The notes under the pieces were generated by a model, which was not told where the DNA came from, made no database searches, and worked only from the letters and a program-made list of their open reading frames with translations. The translations under genes and the position numbers were made by a program. Positions 15,775-21,807 of a stretch of 23,055 nt of DNA are shown here, in pieces (the stretch's first letter is position 1; the number at the start of each line of letters is the position of its first letter). This stretch comes from JAICLV01 sp036380925 (lineage in GTDB: Bacteria > Actinomycetota > Actinomycetes > Acidothermales > Acidothermaceae). The stretch lies in contig DASVDW010000051.1 of the NCBI GenBank assembly GCA_036380925.1, positions 1 through 23,055 of the forward strand. The letters run 5' to 3'.

Positions 15775-15780
15775 CCTTCC
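15775..15780 (-). promoter_or_regulatory. Ribosome binding site that fixes the gcvP start
   Basis: GGAAGG on the - strand, 8 nt before ATG 15766. It lies downstream of the riboswitch and its hairpin, and supports 15766 rather than the upstream in-frame ATG at 15829. Confidence 0.7.
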
Positions 15781-15794
15781 GCGGACGTCGGGGC

Positions 15795-15813
15795 GCTCCC
15801 TGCGCCGGGAGCG
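15795..15813 (-). promoter_or_regulatory. Hairpin between the glycine riboswitch and the gcvP RBS
   Basis: In the RNA, CGCTCCC, a 6-nt loop and GGGAGCG form a 7-bp stem just after the second aptamer and about 15 nt before the RBS. There is no U-tract, so it is not a simple intrinsic terminator. The CTCCC arm can alternatively pair with the GGGAG run at the aptamer's 3' end. It is a candidate expression platform acting on translation or Rho access. Confidence 0.4.
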
Positions 15814-15816
15814 GCT

Positions 15817-16035
15817 CCCCCTCTGTCATCGGTACCTGAGAGCTTCACCGCTCGGGCCGCGCTCATCGCACGCCGGGCGGCTTGCACCGTCGGTGACGCG
15901 CATCGCCGGCGGTGGGGAAATCGCGGCGGCGCGTGCTTTCCAGAGTTGCCTCAGCCACTCGGTTGGTCGGCCTGAGAGATTCCGGGGAGGTTGCTCCTTC
16001 GGCGTCTCACGCTGGCTGCGTGAGCTCTCTTCCGG
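15817..16035 (-). promoter_or_regulatory. Tandem glycine riboswitch (gcvT motif) controlling gcvP
   Basis: Two aptamers are readable on the - strand. Aptamer 1 (~15965-16035) has GGAAGAGAGC (16024-16033), the core CGCCGAAGGAGCAACC (15989-16004) and CTCTCAGGC (15970-15978). Aptamer 2 (15817-~15947) has CTCTGGAAAGC (15935-15945), CACCGACGGTGCAAGCC (15879-15895), CTCTCAGGT (15834-15842) and the closing GACAGAGGGGG (15817-15827). These match the conserved strings of the Bacillus subtilis gcvT leader. Glycine riboswitches normally activate glycine-cleavage genes when glycine is abundant, which fits gcvP directly downstream. Together with its flanks it fills the 361-bp space between gcvP and resR. 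Confidence 0.93.
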
Positions 16036-16064
16036 GCGGCTTCATCAGCTGTGCTGCAAGCTCA

Positions 16065-16073
16065 AAACTAGCA
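16065..16073 (-). promoter_or_regulatory. Candidate extended -10 promoter of the riboswitch-gcvP transcript
   Basis: TGC-TAGTTT on the - strand resembles an extended -10 (TGN-TANNNT), with transcription starting near 16058, about 25 nt before the first aptamer. No good -35 is seen at 17 bp. It lies after the resR stop, so gcvP can be transcribed independently. Confidence 0.4.
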
Positions 16074-16127
16074 GCGTGGACGACGTGGCGACGCTGCCAC
16101 TCCGGGGTGTGTTCGCCGGCGCGCAGG

Positions 16128-16769
<642 letters not shown>

Positions 16770-16829
16770 CTGGCGCGCCTCCTCGTCCGATCTGCGGCCC
16801 CGATCGCCTGCGACTTGCTCGGGGTAGTC

Positions 16830-16858
16830 ACGCTAGGGATGTCAAACATTTGAGTCAA
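16830..16858 (-). promoter_or_regulatory. resR promoter with palindrome in the spacer
   Basis: -35-like TTGACT (16853-16858), a 17-bp spacer and -10-like TAGCGT (16830-16835) are present on the - strand. The perfect palindrome TCAAA-CA-TTTGA (16842-16853) fills most of the spacer and touches the -35. MerR-family regulators typically bind between -35 and -10, so ResR itself or the nearby FtsR is the natural candidate ligand. Confidence 0.5.
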
Positions 16859-16927
16859 CGCGACGCGCGGACGACACGAACATCGGAACTCTCAACCTGA
16901 ACTTGAGGCTCGCGGTTGCCGCTGAAA

Positions 16928-17407
16928 TCAGCCCTGGGTGGTGTCGAAATCCTCCGGCGAGATCGTGTCGAGGAACTCCCGGAACTTCTCCACCTCGTCC
17001 TCGTCCTCTTGCTCGTGCGGAATCTCGATGCCCGCCTCGTCGAGCACCGCTTCGGCGCCGTAGATCGCGGTGCCGGTGCGCAACGCCAGCGCGATCGCGT
17101 CGCTCGGCCGTGCGCTGACCTCGCGACCGTCCTCGAAGACCAACTCGGCGTAGAACACGTTGTCCCGCATCTCGCTGATCCGCACCGCGGTCAGCTTCGC
17201 CCCTAGCGCGACCAGCAGATCGCGCATCAGGTCGTGCGTCAGCGGTCGCGGCGGCACCACGCCCTGCTGGGCGAACGCGATGGCGGTCGCCTCGACGGCG
17301 CCGATCCAGATCGGCAGGTAGCGCTCGCCCTCGACCTCGCGCAGCAACACGATCGGCTGATTCGTCGGCAGTTCGACGCGGACGCCCACCACCTGCAGTT
17401 CGTTCAT
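16928..17407 (-). CDS. Bifunctional nuclease family protein (DUF151/BFN, Rv1829-like)
   Basis: The 159-residue protein has the BFN core: MNELQVVGVRVELPTNQPIVLLRE, then YLPIWIGAVEATAIAFAQQG, PRPLTHDLMRDLL, FYAELVF and ARPSDAIALALR (about residues 1-130). A strongly acidic tail (EQEDEDEVEKF) follows. The plant founding member shows DNase/RNase activity; in bacteria the biochemical role is poorly known, though the gene is widely kept beside the ftsR/resR regulators. ATG 17407 gives the standard MNEL start; the same frame runs 29 codons further upstream into poor sequence and was trimmed. It sits between ftsR and resR, with 132 bp and 158 bp spacers, so separate transcription is possible. Confidence 0.9.
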   Translation of the reverse strand: MNELQVVGVRVELPTNQPIVLLREVEGERYLPIWIGAVEATAIAFAQQGVVPPRPLTHDLMRDLLVALGAKLTAVRISEMRDNVFYAELVFEDGREVSARPSDAIALALRTGTAIYGAEAVLDEAGIEIPHEQEDEDEVEKFREFLDTISPEDFDTTQG

Positions 17408-17539
17408 GGTCACCGCCCTGCTCCACCGCGTACGGCTGTCTTTCGCGACATGCGCGCCAACGAACAGCTCGTTTTCACGGTACACCGGCGCCACAGGGCG
17501 GGCAGGCCGCGATGTCAGCGGCGACGGCCGGTCGCCACC

Positions 17540-18292
17540 TCAGCGCGACAAGCCAGGACGCAGGCCGGCCTTCACCAACGCCGCGTGCAACCGCACCGAC
17601 AGCGACGCGAGTTCCCGCGCCACCTCCTCGGCGCGCGCACGGGCCTCCGGATTGCGCTGCCGCACCAGCGGCGTCACAACCTGCTCGACCAGGCCGACCT
17701 CGCGGTCGGCGGCCGCCTTGAAGGCCCGAAGGTGCCGCGGCTCAATGCCAAACCGGGCCATGTCGGCGACCGTCTTGGCAATGGTCAACGCGGTGCCGTC
17801 GTAGTGGTTGCCTCCGGGCCGGGTCGACACCAGCTGGAACTGCTCGAGCTGGGTGAGCGCCGCGTCGTCGAGCTCGGCCGCTTCGAGCAGCTCTTTGCGC
17901 GACAACCGGACGTCGCTCGAATCCTTGCCGAAAGCCTCCGGGCCAGGCAGTCCTTCGGTCGCGATGAGCGCGCGAGGGACGCGGGGGCCCGCTCCCGGCT
18001 GCTCGGCGGGCTCCAGGCCGCGATCGATGGCCTCGAGGTGGTCCTTGATGACGCGCAGCGGAAGGTAGTGGTCGCGCTGCGCGGTGAGCACGTAACGCAG
18101 CCGCTGGACGTCGGCGTGGGAGAACTTGCGATAGCCAGCCGACGTGCGCTGCGGCTCGATCAGGCCTTCCGCCTCGAGGAAGCGGATCTTCGAGATCGTG
18201 ACATCAGGGAAGTCGGGCCGCAGTTGCGTCAACACTTCGCCGATCGAGAGTGTGGCGTGTGACGACGCCCGCGAGGTGGACCGCGCACTCAT
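17540..18292 (-). CDS. ftsR: MerR-family regulator FtsR (Rv1828 homologue)
   Basis: The 250-residue protein has an N-terminal MerR helix-turn-helix and wing (about residues 14-90: LSIGEVLTQLRPDFPDVTISKIRFLEAEGLIEP, SAGYRKFSHADVQRLRYVLTAQRDHYLPLRVIKDHL), a variable linker (~95-125) and a C-terminal domain (SRKELLEAAEL...DMARFGIEPRHLRAFKAAADREVGLVEQVV). The LTQLRPDFPDVTISKIRFLE string is characteristic of Rv1828/Cg1631. In Corynebacterium glutamicum FtsR activates ftsZ, linking this gene to cell division. ATG 18292 lies 9 bp after the stop of the FHA gene, with GGAG about 12 nt upstream, so it is in an operon with the GarA-like gene as in M. tuberculosis. Confidence 0.92.
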   Translation of the reverse strand: MSARSTSRASSHATLSIGEVLTQLRPDFPDVTISKIRFLEAEGLIEPQRTSAGYRKFSHADVQRLRYVLTAQRDHYLPLRVIKDHLEAIDRGLEPAEQPGAGPRVPRALIATEGLPGPEAFGKDSSDVRLSRKELLEAAELDDAALTQLEQFQLVSTRPGGNHYDGTALTIAKTVADMARFGIEPRHLRAFKAAADREVGLVEQVVTPLVRQRNPEARARAEEVARELASLSVRLHAALVKAGLRPGLSR

Positions 18293-18301
18293 CGAAGGCC
18301 G

Positions 18302-18850
18302 TCACTCCGTCTCGTCGGTCCGCGCGGCGGCGGGCCGCGCGCCCGTGAAGAACACCAGCCGGAACTTCCCGATTTGAACCTCGTCCCCCGGCGCGAGGTC
18401 GATCTCGTCGATCCGCTCCCGGTTCACGTACGTCCCGTTCAGGCTGCCGACGTCGCGCACGGCAAACCCGTCGTCGGTCTTGCGAAACTCCGCGTGTCGG
18501 CGCGACACGGTCACGTCGTCCAAGAAGATGTCGCTTTCCGGGTGCCGGCCGGCGGTGGTCACCGCGGCGTCGAGCAAGAACCGGCTGCCCGCGTTCGGCC
18601 CTCGCCGGACCACGAGCAGGCCCGCGCCGGGCGGCAGCGACTCGACGGCGGCCTGGTCCGCGGTCTCGTCGTCGACGCTCGCCGGCTCCATCGCCTCGAG
18701 GCCGGAAATCGAGATCGTGGACGTCGAGTCGACCGGGCGCTCGGGCGCGACCGGCTGGCCGGGCCGGCTCAGCGCCGCGCCGCAGTTCGCGCAAAACCGC
18801 GCGTCGTCCGGATTCTCATGCCCGCATTGCGTGCAGAAGAGCATCGGCAT
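18302..18850 (-). CDS. garA: GarA/OdhI-type FHA protein with N-terminal zinc ribbon
   Basis: The 182-residue protein has a zinc ribbon at residues 6-24 (CTQC...CANC: C6, C9, C20, C23) and a linker holding STSTISISG (T43, T45), the likely counterpart of the phosphorylated ETTS motif of GarA. An FHA domain follows (~76-168) with the phosphothreonine-binding GRHPESD (R102), SRRHAEF (S116, H119) and SLNGT (N138). GarA/OdhI proteins, once dephosphorylated, inhibit 2-oxoglutarate dehydrogenase and NAD-glutamate dehydrogenase and stimulate glutamate synthase; Ser/Thr kinases such as PknG or PknB control them. Mycobacterial GarA lacks the zinc ribbon. ATG 18850 is preferred because GGGGAGGA lies 11 nt upstream; starts at 18874 and 18892 would place that RBS inside the coding region. 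A promoter is seen at 18923-18951. Confidence 0.9.
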   Translation of the reverse strand: MPMLFCTQCGHENPDDARFCANCGAALSRPGQPVAPERPVDSTSTISISGLEAMEPASVDDETADQAAVESLPPGAGLLVVRRGPNAGSRFLLDAAVTTAGRHPESDIFLDDVTVSRRHAEFRKTDDGFAVRDVGSLNGTYVNRERIDEIDLAPGDEVQIGKFRLVFFTGARPAAARTDETE

Positions 18851-18922
18851 CGTGGTCGGCGTCCTCCCCGTCATGTGGCACCCGGCGGACAAGACCGTCA
18901 GGTAGAGGTTGACGGTCAGGGA

Positions 18923-18951
18923 AACCTATGCGGCCAGCGGTCAGCGGTCAA
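18923..18951 (-). promoter_or_regulatory. Promoter of the garA-ftsR unit
   Basis: On the - strand, -35 TTGACC (18946-18951), a 17-bp spacer and -10 TAGGTT (18923-18928) are present, with an expected start near 18916 and a ~65-nt leader to ATG 18850. The spacer and flanks contain repeated GACCGCT/GACCG units that might bind a regulator. This is the only convincing promoter in the 192-bp gap after gcvH. Confidence 0.6.
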
Positions 18952-19042
18952 CTCGTACCCCCCGCTTGTGCGCGTACTCGACGGCGCCGGACGGCCTCGA
19001 GTCGATGCCGAGAGCGGCCGCGGGAGGTCAGTCAGCCGCCGG

Positions 19043-19420
19043 TCAGCCGCCGGTGAGCTTCGCGTACGCCCCCGCGTCGAGCAGCCCTTCGACGGCGGCT
19101 GGGTCGCTTGGGCGCACCTCGATCATCCATCCCTCGCCGTAAGGGTCGGCGTTGACGAGCTCCGGCCTCGCGTCAAGGACGTCGTTGCGGGCCACCACCT
19201 CGCCCGATATCGGCGCGTAGATGTCCGACACGCTCTTCGTCGACTCCACCTCCCCGAGCGACTGCCCCGCCTCGATCTCGGTGCCGACCTCGGGCAATGT
19301 GACGAACACGATGTCGCCCAGCGCTTCTTGCGCGTGGTCGGTGATGCCGACTCGGACGGTTTCACCGCCCGTGCGCACCCACTCGTGCTCAGCGGTGTAG
19401 CGAAGCTCGTCTGGGATCAC
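19043..19420 (-). CDS. gcvH: Glycine cleavage system H protein (lipoyl carrier)
   Basis: The 125-residue protein matches the usual ~125-130. The N-terminus IPDELRYTAEHEWV, the core ITDHAQEALGDIVFVTLPEVG, the lipoylation site K62 in GEVESTKSVSD and the end NADPYGEGWMIEV are all canonical. The lipoyl arm shuttles the aminomethyl group from GcvP to the T-protein. GTG 19420 is supported by GGAGG 6 nt upstream and by a GTGA overlap with the stop of the DUF881 gene. gcvH is therefore translationally coupled to the membrane-protein cluster rather than to gcvP, and no glycine aptamer precedes it. Confidence 0.97.
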   Translation of the reverse strand: MIPDELRYTAEHEWVRTGGETVRVGITDHAQEALGDIVFVTLPEVGTEIEAGQSLGEVESTKSVSDIYAPISGEVVARNDVLDARPELVNADPYGEGWMIEVRPSDPAAVEGLLDAGAYAKLTGG

Positions 19421-20577
19421 GAGGAACCTCCAGGTGTCCGGTTGCCGGCAGCCGGCGTCGACGCCGGGTGCGCGTATTTGGGCGGCGTGACAACGTGCAA
19501 CGCCGTGATCCGCACGGTGTCAAGCTCGGTGACTGTACCGCTTCCACCCTTGCCCTTCAGCGTGTCCAGCACGCCGCCTGGGATGCCCATCGCCTGCGAG
19601 AGCGTCGGCGGGTCGCCGATGGCGAGCAGGTCGTACGGCGGGGCGAGCTCGGTGCCGTCGACCACCACGCCGGTGCCGTCCAGCGGGTCGACGAAGTAGC
19701 TGCTCGCCACCAGCCGAACGGCGAGCGGGGCGCCGGGGGCGGTGGTGGCGGCGGGGCCGGACCCCGAGCCCGCCGCCGGAGAGCCGCGGATCTCGACCGC
19801 CTCCGCGCCGGCGTCGCGCAGTTCCTCCAGCACGTCGAGGAGCACGTCAGCGGTGATCTTCTTGTCTGGGTCGTTGACGCGAAGGTCGATTCCCGGTCCG
19901 GTGGCCCCGACCGTGCCCGCGAGCACGCGCAACGCCTGCGCGCGCTGTTGGGCCTCCTCCAAAGCGGCCTGGTTGCGCCCAGCGCCCCCGGTGAGCTTGG
20001 CAAGCGCGTTCTGCTGGTCGGCGATTTGCGACCGCAGCTGGTCTGACTTCGCTGTCAGGTTGTCCAAGACGTCGACCAGGTCGGCCTGGCGCGCGGTCGA
20101 CAACCCGGCGCCGGCTTGGCTGTGCACCTGCGTCACCAACGCGAACCCGAGCAGGCCGCACAGCAACGCGACGATGAGTTGGCCGCGGGTCGCCCGCGGG
20201 CGGCTCATCTCAAGCAACTCCCGCCACCTGCCCGAGTTCGCGGGGTTGGCGGAGCTGGCGGAGTCGGCCGAGGCGGAGTCGGCCGAGGCCGCCGAGGCGA
20301 CGGAGGCGGCCGAGGCGGGCGCGCCCGTCGATTCATCGCGGGCAGGCTCAACCTCCGGTTGAGCGACCGTCGGTTCGGGGTCCGCCGGTGTTGACATCAT
20401 CGGCGCCGGGCGCTCCACCTGTGCGTCAGGCGCCGCGGGCTGTCTCGGACCGCGCGGCGTCGTCTTCGGCTGCTTCTTGACTGGCTGTTTCTTGGCTGGC
20501 GGCTGCTGGTTGGCCGGCGGCTGCTTTCTCACCGGCTGCTGCTTCTTGGCCGGCTGGCGCTGCGGGTCCTCGGTCAT
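19417..20577 (-). CDS. DUF881 membrane protein with low-complexity cytoplasmic N-terminus (Rv1825-like)
   Basis: The 386-residue protein has a Lys/Gln/Pro-rich stretch (residues ~6-40), an Ala/Ser/Asp-rich stretch (~83-114) and one membrane helix (~133-151, LIVALLCGLLGFALVTQV). A coiled coil (~164-220) and the DUF881 domain (~225-350) follow, the latter with GPGIDLRVNDP, LLDVLEELRDAGAEAVEIRG, VDGTELAPPYDLLAIGDP and VTPPKYAHPA near the end. Family function is unknown; the domain should lie outside the membrane. ATG 20577 is chosen because it forms an ATGA overlap with the sbp stop; the longer frame merely reads antiframe through sbp. The stop overlaps gcvH. The low-complexity N-terminus makes it longer than many DUF881 proteins. 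Confidence 0.88.
   Translation of the reverse strand: MTEDPQRQPAKKQQPVRKQPPANQQPPAKKQPVKKQPKTTPRGPRQPAAPDAQVERPAPMMSTPADPEPTVAQPEVEPARDESTGAPASAASVASAASADSASADSASSANPANSGRWRELLEMSRPRATRGQLIVALLCGLLGFALVTQVHSQAGAGLSTARQADLVDVLDNLTAKSDQLRSQIADQQNALAKLTGGAGRNQAALEEAQQRAQALRVLAGTVGATGPGIDLRVNDPDKKITADVLLDVLEELRDAGAEAVEIRGSPAAGSGSGPAATTAPGAPLAVRLVASSYFVDPLDGTGVVVDGTELAPPYDLLAIGDPPTLSQAMGIPGGVLDTLKGKGGSGTVTELDTVRITALHVVTPPKYAHPASTPAAGNRTPGGSS
20258..20287. repeat. 15-bp perfect tandem duplication inside the DUF881 gene
   Basis: Two head-to-tail copies of GCGGAGTCGGCCGAG (20258-20272 and 20273-20287) encode the duplicated Ser-Ala-Asp units of the Ala/Ser/Asp-rich linker. Degenerate copies of GAGGCGG/GCCGAGGC continue to about 20330. 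The array is in frame (multiples of 3), so unit gain or loss would change linker length without breaking the gene. Confidence 0.8.
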
Positions 20578-20906
20578 GCGCGGAACAAGTGCCGGCGGAT
20601 CGCCGCGGCGTTGGAGAAGATGCGGATGCCCAAGACGACCACGACACCGGTCGACAACTGGCTGCCGACGCCCAGCTGGTCGCCGAGGAACACGATGAGG
20701 GCCGCCACCAGCACGTTGGCGATGAACGACACGACGAACACCTTGTCGTCGAAGATGCCGTCGAGCATCGCGCGCAGCGCGCCGAACACGGCGTCGAGCG
20801 CGGCGACCACGGCGATCGGCAGGTACGGCTGCAGCCCGACCGGCACGGTGGGGTGAAACACCACACCGAGCAACACCCCAATGGCCAGGGCAAGGGCTGC
20901 GATCAC
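20574..20906 (-). CDS. sbp: Small basic protein Sbp (DUF1290), membrane protein
   Basis: The 110-residue protein is built almost wholly of three or four membrane helices. Typical strings of the family are the N-terminal LGVVFHPTVPVGLQPYLPIAVVAALDAVFGALRAMLDGIFDDKVF and LGDQLGVGSQLSTGVVVVLGIRIFSNAAAIRRHLF. The family is conserved in Gram-positive bacteria beside DUF881 genes and near division genes; its molecular role is unknown. GTG 20906 forms a GTGA overlap with the stop of the upstream DUF881 gene, and its own stop overlaps the downstream DUF881 start, so the three proteins are translationally coupled and probably form one complex. Confidence 0.9.
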   Translation of the reverse strand: MIAALALAIGVLLGVVFHPTVPVGLQPYLPIAVVAALDAVFGALRAMLDGIFDDKVFVVSFIANVLVAALIVFLGDQLGVGSQLSTGVVVVLGIRIFSNAAAIRRHLFRA

Positions 20907-21754
20907 GGCGATTCCAACGGTTGTGCGGACGGCGGGACAACGACCGGCTCGGCGTACCGCACGACAGGCTCGGCCGCCGAGGGAAGCGTAAGACGTTGCC
21001 GAGTGTCGACGGAGAACCCCAGGCCGTACACCTGCCGCCAGTTCTCGTACAGCGTGCCAGTCTGCGTCTTCAAGAAGGTCGCCTTGAGGTCGGGTGGACC
21101 GATCGCGTCGATGTGATACGGCGGCGCGAGCGGCCGGTAGTCGACGAGGATGGCGTCACCCGCTTCGCGAATGGCGGTGCGGGCCGTCAGCCGCTCGCCA
21201 TTGACCGCGATCGCCTCGGCGCCGCTCGCGAACAACGCGTCGACCACGGCCTGAATGTCGCGGTCGTAGATGGTCCCAAGCGACGCGGTGTCGGGGTTGC
21301 TAATGTCTTTCGCGTTGTCGAGGGTGACCTGGACGCCGCTCCCCTCGACGGCTTGGGTGCCGGCCACCATTTCCAACTCGGCGATCTCGCGTTGCAGGGC
21401 CGAGCCACGTCCCGACGCCGACAACGCGGCGTCGCGGGCGCTCGCCACCTTCGCGCGCAACTCATCGAGCTGCCGCTGCAGCCGGTCGGACTGCGCGGTC
21501 TGTTCGTTGATCTGCTTGACCAGCTCTTTGCGATCGCGTTTGGCGGCGTCGGCGTTGCGATGCGTCGCCACCGCGGACGTCGCGAACAACGCGCCTGCGG
21601 CCGCGAGCACAACACCGACCAAGACGGCGGTCGCCCGTCGTGACCGTCTCGCCGCAGGGGCGGGCACGACGTCGGACGACGCGGTCTTGCGACGCGCCGC
21701 CTGCTGGTACGCCTCGTCGACCGCGTGCGTCGTCAGGTCGATGAGCAGCGACAT
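20903..21754 (-). CDS. DUF881 membrane protein (Rv1823-like)
   Basis: The 283-residue protein has a short cytoplasmic N-terminus starting MSLLIDLTTHAVDEAYQQA, one membrane helix (~41-60), a coiled coil (~66-130) and the DUF881 domain (~130-255). The domain includes GSGVQVTLDNAKD, IYDRDIQAVVDALFASGAEAIAVNGERLT, ILVDYRPLAPPYHIDAIGPPDLKATFL and YGLGFSVDTRQ near the end. ATG 21754 is chosen because DLT-HAVDEAY is the standard start of this family; the open frame upstream reads antiframe through the next gene. No strong RBS is visible immediately before it. It is the first gene of the DUF881-sbp-DUF881-gcvH coupled set, 53 bp after the phosphomannomutase-type gene. Confidence 0.9.
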   Translation of the reverse strand: MSLLIDLTTHAVDEAYQQAARRKTASSDVVPAPAARRSRRATAVLVGVVLAAAGALFATSAVATHRNADAAKRDRKELVKQINEQTAQSDRLQRQLDELRAKVASARDAALSASGRGSALQREIAELEMVAGTQAVEGSGVQVTLDNAKDISNPDTASLGTIYDRDIQAVVDALFASGAEAIAVNGERLTARTAIREAGDAILVDYRPLAPPYHIDAIGPPDLKATFLKTQTGTLYENWRQVYGLGFSVDTRQRLTLPSAAEPVVRYAEPVVVPPSAQPLESP

Positions 21755-21807
21755 CGAGGCGTCGGCCCGCCGACGGACGCCGGCGCCTCCAGCCGATTCT
21801 GGAGCGG

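Noticed and set aside
15767..15829. Longer gcvP start at ATG 15829
   Set aside because: It begins inside the conserved 3' end of the second glycine aptamer and reads through the hairpin and RBS; ATG 15766 has an RBS and the family's N-terminus.
17234..18262. 342-codon + strand open frame across the nuclease and ftsR genes
   Set aside because: Spans two well-supported genes on the other strand and has shadow-like composition.
18374..19699. 441-codon + strand open frame across the FHA, gcvH and DUF881 genes
   Set aside because: Crosses three real genes and an intergenic promoter; no motif.
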